Assembly: GCA_022825705.1 (NCBI GenBank)
Contig: JAJDWH010000036.1
Location: 1 to 64,000, forward strand
Direction: 5' to 3'
From: Alphaproteobacteria bacterium
GTDB taxonomy: Bacteria > Pseudomonadota > Alphaproteobacteria > TMED109
Length of the DNA: 64,000 nt
Below, one piece after another: positions 1 to 7,762 of this stretch. How positions within the stretch are numbered: position 1 is the first letter of the stretch; every line of letters starts with the position of its first letter. The notes beneath the pieces are model-generated. The model was given only the letters and a program-made list of their open reading frames with translations. It searched no databases and had not been told where the DNA came from. The translations under genes and the position numbers were made by a program.

Positions 1-1
1 G

Positions 2-124
2 ATGCGCGACGCCCAGCAGCGCACCATCGAGGACACCTGGCGGCAGCTCGGCGCGCTCCTCGCCACTATCGAACCGCGCGAATGCCAGAACTACATCCGC
101 AACGCCGGCTATGGTTCCACGTAA
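2..124 (+). CDS. IS630-family transposase, C-terminal fragment (runs off left edge)
   Basis: The frame is open from the left edge and ends with the motif ECQNYIRNAGYGST, which closely matches the conserved C-terminus of IS630-family (DDE, Tc1/mariner-like) transposases (usual form ECxNYFxxAGY). Upstream residues such as TIEDTWRQLGALL fit the family's last helix. Only about 40 residues are inside the window, so the catalytic DDE residues cannot be checked and it is unknown whether the gene is intact. It marks the left side as mobile-element territory. Confidence 0.75.
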   Translation: MRDAQQRTIEDTWRQLGALLATIEPRECQNYIRNAGYGST

Positions 125-617
125 AGCAGACGCGCTCTAGCTTCATAAAATCCGGCGTCGATTCGGTAGGTCTCACCCCGGCGCCTGCCGCTCGCCACGC
201 CGGCACGTGGCTGATGTCGGAGGGAAGCGGCGAGCGCAGCGTCTCCCGAGATGGTTATCGCCTCGTCAATGAGCGCGGTTCAGCGCCGGAGCCGGATCGT
301 CCTGCGACGGCGACCCTTTCAAGAACACGGGCACGGTCGATCCCGTTCTGGGCCGGCTGTCCGTCTTGGTCGGGGACGCGGACTGACGCTCCTCTCTCTT
401 CCGCGCCGACATCGGCAGGAACCCGTACCAGCCCCCTGCTCGGCATCTCGATCATGGGGAGGCGCACACCGCCGTGGATGGTGCTCGCAGCTTGCTCCCT
501 CACCCCAGCCCCGCCGTTCCTAGGAGCCGTCCCGAACCAGCTGGGACGAGCCGACTCCGATGGACCCTTCCGCGCGCGTGGGCCTCTGACTCCCCGGATC
601 CGGGCGCCGGCGGCGGG
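125..617. other. Non-coding stretch between IS630 tail and hybrid kinase
   Basis: No reading frame here resembles a protein family; the open frames are GC-rich chance frames with arginine/proline-rich composition. The right end of the IS630 element should lie shortly after its stop codon, but without the left end its terminal inverted repeat cannot be identified. Confidence 0.5.
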
Positions 618-2972
618 TCAGCGTTGACCGGGCCTCGGTATCCGGTAGCCGACGCCGCGGTGGTTGAAGATCCAGGTCGGATCCTCGGCGCTGTCGCCGA
701 GCTTCTGCCGCAGGGTCCGCACGAAGATCCGGACCAGGTTTGCGTCCGCGCTTTCGCGCCCGTCCCAGATCCGGCGCAGGAGCGTCTCGAAATGCACGAC
801 CCGCCCGGCATTCACCGACAGCAGGCGCAGCAGCTCGAACTCCTTGTGGGTCAGCTTCACCTCGGCACCGCCCACCGTGACCCGGCGGCGCTCGTACTCG
901 ACTTCGAGCTCGCCCAGCACGAACGTCTCGGGCTCCCGGTGCCGGCGCAGGACCGCCCGGATGCGCGCGACCAGTTCCGTCGGCGAGAAGGGCTTCACGA
1001 TGTAATCGTCGGCGCCCAGCTCAAACGCCCGCGCCACCGTCTCGTCGCGGCCGTAGCCCGAGATGAAGATCACCGGGAGGTCTGAGAGCTCGGGCACCTC
1101 CTGCAGCAGCTCGATCCCGTCGCGCCCGGGCAGCATGAGGTCAAGGAGCACGAGCTCCGGCCGCTCCGCGCGGATCAGCCCCGCGAAGTCGTCCGGTGCG
1201 CCAGTCACGAGCGGCGCGTAGCCTGCCCCGGTCAGCGTGTCGCGCACGAAGCGGAGTGTCCGCGGATCATCATCGACCACCAGAACGCGCGGCTTCTCCT
1301 CCGGCTCCGCGCCCGTCCGCGCGCCGCTGCCGATGGCTCCCGCGCCGTCGGACTCCGACGCCGCCGGGATCGTGAAGGTGATGGTGGTCCCCTGCCCCGG
1401 GCCGTCGCTGGTCGCGCGGATGCGCCCGCCGTGCGCCTCGACGAGCCCTTTGCAGATGGCGAGCCCCAGGCCGTGGCTGGCAGCGCCGCCAGCACCGGCC
1501 ACATGCTTCTGGAAGAGGCGCGGCAGCAGTTCGAGCGCGACCCCCTCCCCGTCGTCGGCAACCGAGAACGCGACCTGCTCGGCCTCGCGCACGACCGCCA
1601 CGCGGATCACGGCGGCAGCCTCCGTGTGCCGGGCGGCGTTGGCAAGGAGATTGTTCAGCACCTGCACCACGCGCCGCCGGTCCGCCATGACGGGGGGCAG
1701 GTCATCCGCCAGGTCGACGACGATGCCGCGCCGGGTATCGCCGGTCAGGAAGGTGCTCCGGGCCCGCTCCACCAGGTCTGCCGCCGCCGACGGCTCGGGC
1801 GAGACCGAGAGCGTCCCAGAGTCGATCCGCCCCGTGTCGAGGAGGTCCGTGATGAGGCTCCGCATCTGTTCCGCCTGTTCGACGATGATGCGGACGAACT
1901 CGCGCATCTCGGCCGGATCCAGCCCGGCCGCCTGCTCCAGCAGCGTGACTGCCGATCCCTTGATCGACGTGAGCGGCGCGCGCAGCTCGTGGCTCACCAA
2001 GCCTAGGAACTCCGTGCGCATCCGCTCGATCTCGTCGAGCGGCGCGAGGTCCTGCAGGGTCACCACTACCGATCCCGCGCCGGACTCTTCTGCATAGGTC
2101 GGCGTGGCATTGATCAGGGTTCTCACACTGCGCCCGTCGGGAACCGAAAGCACGACCTCCTCAGAGCGCACGACCTCAGCGTCCGCGAACTGCAGCCCCA
2201 GCGGCAGTCTCGCCAGCGACACCTCGCGCCCGTCCGCGCGGCGGCACACAATGATCTCGAGCAGCTCCTCCAGTGGCCGACCCGGCGTGCGCAAGCTCTC
2301 GACGATCCGTCGCGCCTCCCGGTTGGACGACACCATCCGCCCGCTCTCCCCGTCGAAGACCGCCACGCCCACCGGCGAGGTCTCGATCAGGGCCTCAAGA
2401 TCCGTCCGTGCGCGCTGCTCGCTCCGGTACGTGCGCGCGTTCGCGATCGCCGCCGCGGCCTGCGATGCAAACAGCACCAGCACCTCCTCATCCGCATCGG
2501 TGAACGCCTCGCCACCCGCCTTATCGCCGAGGAAGAAGTTGCCGATATTCACGCCCCGGTGGCGCATCGGTGTGCCCTGGAATGCCATGGCGAAGCTCGG
2601 TAGCGGCATCAGGCCGAGCTCGCGGGCGTATACCGAGAAATCCCCCTGGCGCAACGGCCCGGGGAGCTCCCGGAAGTGCTCGAACAGCTCCAAACTGTGC
2701 GGCCAGGCGAGCATTTCGCCCTCCTCCTCGGGTGTGTACCCCGAGAAGAAGAACTCCCCCGGTGCTCCCGCCTCATCGACAGTGGAAATGATGCCGCGGC
2801 GGGCGCCCGTCAGGCCCTGGGCGACCTCGACGATCCTGCGCACCACGGTGTCCGGATCGAGGCTCTCGCTGATCTCAAGAATCGCTGCGGCCAGCGTCGA
2901 CGCACGGTCGCGCGAGCCCTCGGGTTCCTGCTGCTCAGGCCACCCGTGCGGGTTGGCATCGCGCTGCGTCAC
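618..2972 (-). CDS. GAF-PAS histidine kinase fused to receiver and OmpR-type DNA-binding domain
   Basis: Predicted cytoplasmic signalling protein of 784 residues that combines a sensor kinase and its own transcriptional response regulator. Order: GAF-like sensor (about 25-180), PAS (about 190-305), HisKA with phospho-acceptor His328 in SHELRAPLTS, HATPase with N box NNLLANAARH (440-449), G1 DDGEGV and G2 GLGLAICKG, receiver with VVDDD, phospho-acceptor Asp611 in LLDLMLPG and Lys660 in IVKPF, then an OmpR/PhoB winged helix (about 685-780) ending NHRGVGYRI. No membrane segment is visible. I chose the GTG at 2972 because GGGAGG lies just upstream; an in-frame GTG at 3077 would add 35 arginine-rich residues of no recognised domain. 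It stands alone, with no separate regulator next to it. Fusion of a kinase to an OmpR-type output domain is unusual. Confidence 0.9.
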   Translation of the reverse strand: MTQRDANPHGWPEQQEPEGSRDRASTLAAAILEISESLDPDTVVRRIVEVAQGLTGARRGIISTVDEAGAPGEFFFSGYTPEEEGEMLAWPHSLELFEHFRELPGPLRQGDFSVYARELGLMPLPSFAMAFQGTPMRHRGVNIGNFFLGDKAGGEAFTDADEEVLVLFASQAAAAIANARTYRSEQRARTDLEALIETSPVGVAVFDGESGRMVSSNREARRIVESLRTPGRPLEELLEIIVCRRADGREVSLARLPLGLQFADAEVVRSEEVVLSVPDGRSVRTLINATPTYAEESGAGSVVVTLQDLAPLDEIERMRTEFLGLVSHELRAPLTSIKGSAVTLLEQAAGLDPAEMREFVRIIVEQAEQMRSLITDLLDTGRIDSGTLSVSPEPSAAADLVERARSTFLTGDTRRGIVVDLADDLPPVMADRRRVVQVLNNLLANAARHTEAAAVIRVAVVREAEQVAFSVADDGEGVALELLPRLFQKHVAGAGGAASHGLGLAICKGLVEAHGGRIRATSDGPGQGTTITFTIPAASESDGAGAIGSGARTGAEPEEKPRVLVVDDDPRTLRFVRDTLTGAGYAPLVTGAPDDFAGLIRAERPELVLLDLMLPGRDGIELLQEVPELSDLPVIFISGYGRDETVARAFELGADDYIVKPFSPTELVARIRAVLRRHREPETFVLGELEVEYERRRVTVGGAEVKLTHKEFELLRLLSVNAGRVVHFETLLRRIWDGRESADANLVRIFVRTLRQKLGDSAEDPTWIFNHRGVGYRIPRPGQR

Positions 2973-3529
2973 GGGTCGCTCCCTCCCCCGGCCCCCCCGG
3001 GCACCAAGCCGGCGCGCCGGCGATCGACCGGTAGGCCGCCACATGCGATCGTCGGCGCCTGCGACAATGCCCTGCACTGTTCTTTATTGTAGTCACATGA
3101 AACTTGGGCATCACACACGGTTCTCATAAACGGGCGCGTCGCTTCTGCCCAGGTGGAGACCACCCGTCATGCACACGCGGAAGTTCGTTTGGACCGAACG
3201 GATTCCTTGAGCCTGCCGGAGGCCTTGCCGGACACGCGGGGCGGGGAACTCGCTCACCGACCCTCAGCCAGCATCGGCTCTCGATATCTCCAACGCGGCG
3301 TTGCCAACCGTATAACGCACCCGTTCATGCCCGCCCGGCCGCTTCGGGTCCGGGATCCGCCGGAAAATCACTCGGGGTGAGCTCAGTCATCAGGGGCGGC
3401 GGCGGGCGCATCGCTCCAGCGATGCGCGCGGGCGGCGGCAGCCCCGCGGCGCCCGCCAGCATGCCTTGGGCGAGCCGCTTGTGCGGGGCCTCGGACTGGC
3501 CCTGAAGGTCCTCCCCCGGTCACCAGAAC
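2973..3529. other. Region upstream of the hybrid kinase without recognisable genes
   Basis: Several short frames are open but none shows a domain, a ribosome binding site or homology I recognise. The promoter of the minus-strand hybrid kinase should lie here. Confidence 0.4.
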
Positions 3530-3604
3530 TTACCTCGACATCTCGATGCCGAACCATTGGACCGCAGCAAAGGCCGCCCCGCCGGCAAGCGAAACCCCTA
3601 GCGC
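3530..3604 (-). pseudogene. Remnant of a cytochrome b561 gene
   Basis: The translated minus strand reads GVSLAGGAAFAAVQWFGIEM before a stop, which matches AVQWFGVEM in the middle of the intact cytochrome b561 gene at 5830-6372. The nucleotides also match (for example catctcgatgccgaacca here against catctcgacgccgaacca there). About 25 residues survive; the rest, including the haem-binding histidines, is gone or unrecognisable. This looks like a decayed partial duplicate on the other side of the IS110 element. Confidence 0.5.
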
Positions 3605-3760
3605 GGTATGAGTTGACGGCTCCACGTCCCGGTCGACGTGGGCTCCCTCTCCGCCTAACGGAGTCCGTGGGTAATCGGCTGTTCGCTTGTCAACACACAA
3701 GATGGGGGCCTTTCCGTGCGGACGCATGACACAGCAGGCCCCAGCGCGACGCGCGTCCGC

Positions 3761-3849
3761 TCAATCTTCCTCCGCAACGGCCGGAACTTTCCGCCTTCTG
3801 CGTTTGACAATCCGGCGCCGGGCAGCCCAAGCGTGCAGATCTTCAATCT
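3761..3849 (-). pseudogene. Excisionase/AlpA-type HTH gene, C-terminal piece cut off by IS110
   Basis: Reading the minus strand leftwards from the IS110 end gives IEDLHAWAARRRIVKRRRRK and then a few residues to a TGA stop at 3761-3763. This is the normal tail of small excisionase-like helix-turn-helix proteins (xxDLxAW followed by a basic end). It joins in frame to the N-terminal piece at 5548-5716 when the IS110 element and one CT core are removed, giving VRYKIEDLHAW across the join with family-typical spacing. The rebuilt protein would be about 85 residues. Confidence 0.75.
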
Positions 3850-3866
3850 CTCAAGTAACACATCCG

Positions 3867-5276
3867 CTAAGCGGCTGTTACAGCTGGGGAAGGGATGTCA
3901 CCGTCGGTGGGTCTGATCAGCTCGTAGCCGATGGCCCTGGCCTTGCTGACAAGGCGTGCATGGGTGCGCTCGGCGCGCTGTTTCTCCCAGGCCTCGACGC
4001 CCTTCTCGATGTATTCCTGCCCCCGGGTCACCATCAGGTAGATCAGGCAGGCGAGTTCGCGCGCGGTCGCGTTGACGGCGACGGCCGCGTCCTTGCGGGC
4101 GAGGCGGGAGCGGTGCCGGGCGCCGACGAAGGACTGGCTTCGCCGGGCGCCCACGGCGGCCATGCGCAGCGCCTGCCCGACCGGATTGACCACTTTCGGC
4201 GCCCGGCCCGGCAGGGCCTTGCCGCCGCTGATCCGGGTGCCCGGCGCGACCCCCAGCCACGAGCAGAAGTGCTGGACGGAGGGGAAGGCGGAGAAGTCCG
4301 GGCCGATCTCGGCGGCGACCGTCAACGCCGTGCCCGTGCCGATGGTCGGGATCGCCGTCAGATCGACCCCCATCATCCGGTGCAGGGCCGCGCGCATGGC
4401 CTTGTCCGAGCGCGGATCGGTCAGGCGCCGGGCGGCCGGGGCCCCGCCGGACGATCCGTCGGCCGGGGCCCCGGGGCTGCCGGCCGACGGCGGCGCCGGC
4501 GGCGTCAGGTCGTCGATCATGGCCGCCATCCGCGTCTCGCAGGCCTGGATCTGCTGCTCCAGGAAGTCGTAGCGCTCGAGCGCCTGTTCCAGCGAGAACA
4601 GGTGCTCCTCGCGCCACGTCCCCTCCAGGCTCGCCGCGATCGTGTCGGCGCTGGCCTTGATCGCGCGATGCCGCAGCGACGCCAGCCGGTGCGGGTCCCG
4701 CTCGCCGGCCACGATCGCCCGCACGATCCGCAGCCCCGTCACCCCCGCCAGCTCGGAGATCACCGAGTCCAGGCGGACGTTCATCTCCGTCAGCGCCTTC
4801 TGCATGTGCTGCACGCTGCGCGACCGGTCCGCGATCAGCCGCCGCGCCTGGCGCACATACGCGCGGAGCGGGCAGATCGCATCCCGCGGCCGGAACGAGC
4901 CGCGCAGCAGGCCATACGACTGCAACTGCCAGATCCACTGGCAGTCCAGCACGTCGCTCTTGCGGCCCGAGATCTGCTTCGTCATCCGCGGCGACACCAG
5001 CAGCACCTCGAACCCCGCGCGCTCCAGCACCTCGTACACCGGAATCCAGTACACCGACGTCGATTCCATCGCCACCGTCTTCACCCCGCACGACGACAGC
5101 CACGCCGACAGCGCCACCAGACCCCGCGTGAACCCCCCGAACTCCCGCACCGGCTCCGCCGCACGCTCCGGTGAGACCGCCACCCAGTGCCGGTCCTTCC
5201 CGATGTCGATCCCGGCACAGTCCGGGTTCACTACCTGCAGGCTCTGCAGCCTCCGGGTCCTCGTCTTGCGCGCCAT
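3867..5276 (-). CDS. IS110-family transposase (DEDD recombinase)
   Basis: Full-length 469-residue transposase that catalyses excision and insertion of the surrounding element. The N-terminal RuvC-like DEDD domain shows GIDIGKDRH (first Asp), AMESTSVYW (Glu) and KSDVLDCQW (paired Asp). The C-terminal Transposase_20 domain has PTIGTGTALTVAAEIGP, then SWLGVAPGTRISGGK with the conserved serine of the SGG motif. A proline/glycine/serine-rich insert near residues 255-285 separates the two halves and makes the protein longer than many relatives. The ATG at 5276 has GGAG about 8 bases upstream. The frame is intact, so the element may be active. Confidence 0.95.
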   Translation of the reverse strand: MARKTRTRRLQSLQVVNPDCAGIDIGKDRHWVAVSPERAAEPVREFGGFTRGLVALSAWLSSCGVKTVAMESTSVYWIPVYEVLERAGFEVLLVSPRMTKQISGRKSDVLDCQWIWQLQSYGLLRGSFRPRDAICPLRAYVRQARRLIADRSRSVQHMQKALTEMNVRLDSVISELAGVTGLRIVRAIVAGERDPHRLASLRHRAIKASADTIAASLEGTWREEHLFSLEQALERYDFLEQQIQACETRMAAMIDDLTPPAPPSAGSPGAPADGSSGGAPAARRLTDPRSDKAMRAALHRMMGVDLTAIPTIGTGTALTVAAEIGPDFSAFPSVQHFCSWLGVAPGTRISGGKALPGRAPKVVNPVGQALRMAAVGARRSQSFVGARHRSRLARKDAAVAVNATARELACLIYLMVTRGQEYIEKGVEAWEKQRAERTHARLVSKARAIGYELIRPTDGDIPSPAVTAA

Positions 5277-5545
5277 CCCGCTCGCTCCTTCATCACACGC
5301 TCAGGGCGACCGGGGCAGAACCCTCACGGCAACTCTCAATCTCTCAAACGAGGTCACGGGCACGCCCGCGCCATCAGCGACGAAGCCGAACAGGGTCGAG
5401 CCAAGCTTGTATACGGATGCTCTCGCACGCCACTGACTGTACGGCTTCCACGACCCCGGCCAACCAACCTCTGGACCACCCGCACCGCGAATGCAACCCC
5501 TCGGTTACTGTCGTGACGAAGCCCTCGCGACCGCGGGGGTGTGGG
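5277..5545 (-). ncRNA. Candidate IS110 bridge RNA region (5' non-coding end)
   Basis: This 270-bp non-coding segment lies between the transposase start and the insertion junction, where IS110-group elements encode the bridge RNA that pairs with target and donor DNA. Two internal stretches copy the junctions: 5336-5347 is identical over 12 bases to 3843-3854 (host tcaat + CT core + element ctcaa), and 5405-5412 is identical over 8 bases to 5545-5552 (element g + CT core + host tgtat). Both copies have the same orientation as the target. Classical left and right target guides would be expected to match opposite strands, so assignment as guides is tentative. No RNA fold was computed. Confidence 0.45.
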
Positions 5546-5547
5546 CT

Positions 5548-5716
5548 TGTATCGAACCTTGCTCCCGAACTTGTAAAACGCCGGGCCGCTGTTCCGGGTC
5601 CGATATCGGTCCAGCGTTCGCCGGGAAATTCCTAGCAGATCGCTCGCCTCCTTCGGCGTCAGATACCGCTCCTCGAGCGGGAACGTGAGACCGGGCCTGC
5701 TGGTTCTTGGCACCAT
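5548..5716 (-). pseudogene. Excisionase/AlpA-type HTH gene, N-terminal piece interrupted by IS110
   Basis: The reading frame from the ATG at 5716 gives RYLTPKEASDLLGISRRTLD and then KFGSKVRYK. This is the MerR-like winged helix typical of excisionases and AlpA-type regulators, which usually sit beside integrases or toxin genes. After VRYK the frame runs into IS110 DNA and loses similarity; the missing end lies at 3761-3849. GGAG about 12 bases before the ATG could serve as ribosome binding site; an upstream in-frame start at 5788 is less likely. No integrase is visible nearby. It is non-functional unless the IS excises. Confidence 0.75.
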
Positions 5717-5829
5717 GGAACTGTTCTCCGGGTCCCGCTGCCACCGCGGGTTCTCTGGGTTGGCTGGGGGGTGCCCCGAAGGGCGCATCAGGCGCGGTGT
5801 CCCCGAGTCGGGTCAGCAACCCCCCCCCC

Positions 5830-6372
5830 TCATCTCCCGCCGAAGGTCATGCGGTGGATGACGTCGTGGCCATCGATCCAGCGATGCTTGTAGGCGGCCG
5901 CGACATGGCCTGCGGCGACCGCCAGCATCGTGTAGGCGAGCCACATGTGAACCTCCGCGGACAGGTCCTGGAGGTACTCCCCGGTCTCCGGGAAGACCGT
6001 GGGCATCTCGACGCCGAACCACTGAACGGCGTAGCCGCTGAAGTTGGTCTCCGCCCAGCCGACCGCGATCACCACGGCAGGCAGCGCGTAGAGCGCGGCG
6101 TGGCCGAGATGCGCCGCGGTGCGTTCGATTCCTCGGATCGAGTCGGGCAGCGGCGGCGGACGGTGGGCCATGCGAACGCCGATGCGTGTTGCGAGGAGCG
6201 CGAGCAGCGTCACCCCGACGGAGATGTGCAGGTCGAACAGCAACTCCTCCAGCGGCGAGTCCTCCTCCACCAGCGTCGTCATCGCATAACCGCACCCCCA
6301 CATGAAGACGAAGCCCAGCGCCATGCCCCAGTGAATGAGGCGGGCGGAGAGGTGGTACCTGTCATCGATCAT
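5830..6372 (-). CDS. Cytochrome b561 family protein
   Basis: Four-helix di-haem membrane protein of 180 residues that passes electrons across the inner membrane, usually between quinol and a periplasmic acceptor. Hydrophobic segments lie near residues 14-32, 48-64, 90-105 and 145-162. Histidines placed as in the family appear in RLIHWGMA, DLHISVGV, HLGHAALYA and AEVHMWLAY, with another in AAGHVAAAYKH. The length is typical. It stands alone on the minus strand; a fragment of a second copy lies at 3530-3604. The partner and substrate cannot be told from the sequence. Confidence 0.88.
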   Translation of the reverse strand: MIDDRYHLSARLIHWGMALGFVFMWGCGYAMTTLVEEDSPLEELLFDLHISVGVTLLALLATRIGVRMAHRPPPLPDSIRGIERTAAHLGHAALYALPAVVIAVGWAETNFSGYAVQWFGVEMPTVFPETGEYLQDLSAEVHMWLAYTMLAVAAGHVAAAYKHRWIDGHDVIHRMTFGGR

Positions 6373-6673
6373 CGCCGCGTTCCTCCAGCCGAGCTCTGGT
6401 CAAGCAGGCCGGCTCTGCCGACCGCGGAGAACCCGCTGACGGCCAGACGTCAATCCCTCACGCGGCACGTTTTCCGTGGTTTCCAAGCGAGGCGACGTCA
6501 CCGCCGGATCCTGTTCCGACCAACCGCACGATTACTGCATTGCTTACTCGTCGACATCCCATCTTTATGTTAGCATTATGGATATATTCCGATACTATAT
6601 TGCATGCAAATTCTCATCGTGGCCGTAGCAGCAGGACGGGGATACGATAAGCCGAGCACACCTGAACGTACCA
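6373..6673. promoter_or_regulatory. AT-rich intergenic patch, possible divergent promoter region
   Basis: Bases 6555-6605 are markedly AT-rich for this genome. On the minus strand TTGCAT and TATATC are 17 bases apart, a weak match to -35/-10 elements that could serve the b561 gene. No other gene was found in this stretch. Confidence 0.25.
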
Positions 6674-7138
6674 GTGGCAGCGCTGTGCGGATTGTTGGCC
6701 GTGATCGCAAGCGGCCCGGCACAGACCGCCGGGCGGAGCGGAGAGGCCACGTTCGACGATATGGAACTTGCGATCACATTTGGTTGCGAGCAGAGCTAGC
6801 AAGCGGTTTGGATTTACGAACCTGACCGGCCGGGCCTTTTCGCCGTGTGCGTGGATGATCTCTCTGAAGCGGACGTGGGGTGTGCTCATGTGAGCGAGGA
6901 GTTTGATCGGACTGCCGACGGCCTGATCGTCGGCGTGGGCGCGGCGGGATACGTGCCCTGCGATGCAGTGCCGGAACTACTCGCCAAACAGGTAGCCCCG
7001 CCGCCGCCAGATGCCACCATCGTTCTCCCGAACGTCTGCTACGTCGACGGCCAGGCGTTCAGCGAAGGTTCCGGGCACGATGGCCAAGTGTGCAGGCTCA
7101 ACCGGGGAGAGAGGCTCCGCTGCCGATGGGACCCGTAA
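6674..7138 (+). pseudogene. Secreted small protein gene with an in-frame amber codon
   Basis: One continuous frame has two halves separated only by a TAG at 6797-6799. The first half, from a GTG at 6674, starts with a short signal-peptide-like segment (AALCGLLAVIASGPAQTAG). It continues FDDMELAITFGCEQS, stop, then QAVWIYEPDRPGLFAVCVDD and about 90 more residues containing several cysteines, which suggests a disulfide-bonded periplasmic protein. No family was recognised. The frame staying open on both sides favours a recent nonsense mutation, or suppression or sequencing error. No clear ribosome binding site precedes the GTG, so the true start is uncertain. Confidence 0.35.
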
Positions 7139-7239
7139 CGGGCAGGCGGCTGGTCGCCCTGAGCGCCGTGCTGGTGCTGGGCGGGCTAGCGGGCCTGATC
7201 GTCGAAGCCGCCGTCCGCGCACCATGGTTTCGAGGGTGA
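7126..7239 (+). CDS. Small hydrophobic ORF, hypothetical
   Basis: A 37-residue frame beginning MGPVTGRRLVALSAVLVLGG overlaps the end of the preceding secreted-protein frame and consists mainly of one hydrophobic helix. It could be a tiny membrane protein or the severed signal peptide of a lost gene. The purine stretch gagagag is about 13 bases upstream of the ATG, which is a weak site. No homology is recognised. Confidence 0.25.
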   Translation: MGPVTGRRLVALSAVLVLGGLAGLIVEAAVRAPWFRG

Positions 7240-7762
7240 AGCTGCGCGCGTCGCTCGGGTAGACCCGGAGAATCAGGCCGGGCGCCGATGTCGTCGCGGA
7301 TGTCGGGGCGCCGGTCGTAGGGTGTGGCGGCGCGGCTGGGCGGTAATGCAGGAAGCAGCCGCGGCGGCGTTTTGTCGAGGAAGCGGCGCGGACGGTCGGA
7401 TCCGTTCGCTCTGTAAGGCTCTGGCCCTACAGGCGTTCCCGCCGGTTTTTGCGATGGCGAACACGGGCAGGAAGGGCGCCAGCGGGGCGCGTGTCTTGAA
7501 GAAAACCTGCTCCGGGTGACCCGTGGGGAACGCCTGCTGCGAGAGCGGCTGCGGCTACGTTTACCGCCTCAGCTTCCTCCCCTCCTGCGGTTGCGGTCTG
7601 CTTCTCTGTCTTGGTCGTTCTGACGATCCGGCCCGAACTTGCGTGAGACGGGCGGCGGACATTGTGTTATTCCTCGGCAGACGCTCGGATTCGGGGAAGT
7701 GCAATTGGGGCAACAGCACCCGAGGAAGCTGAATGCGAGGAACTAATCGTAATTAACGCAGC
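7240..7762. other. Gap before addB without recognisable genes
   Basis: Open frames here are short, have no initiation signals and no recognisable domain. The addBA promoter probably lies in the last part; the final 80 bases (about 7690-7762) become AT-richer. Confidence 0.4.

Larger units (their letters stand above)
3848..5547 (-). mobile_element. IS110-family insertion sequence, apparently complete
   Basis: Boundaries come from the disrupted HTH gene. Host sequence ends at tcaat (3843-3847) on the left and resumes at tgtatcgaacc (5548-5558) on the right, with a CT dinucleotide at both junctions (3848-3849 and 5546-5547). IS110 elements insert at a short core without terminal inverted repeats and duplicate only that core, which fits. 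One core plus the element is about 1.7 kb. The transposase stop is only about 20 bp from the left junction, while about 270 bp of non-coding DNA lies upstream of its start. That layout matches IS110-group elements, in which the upstream non-coding end encodes a bridge RNA. Confidence 0.8.

Noticed and set aside
3687-5174. Long plus-strand open frame of 495 codons
   Set aside because: It is antisense to the IS110 transposase, has low-complexity Arg/Ala/Gly composition and no domain; high GC keeps shadow frames open.
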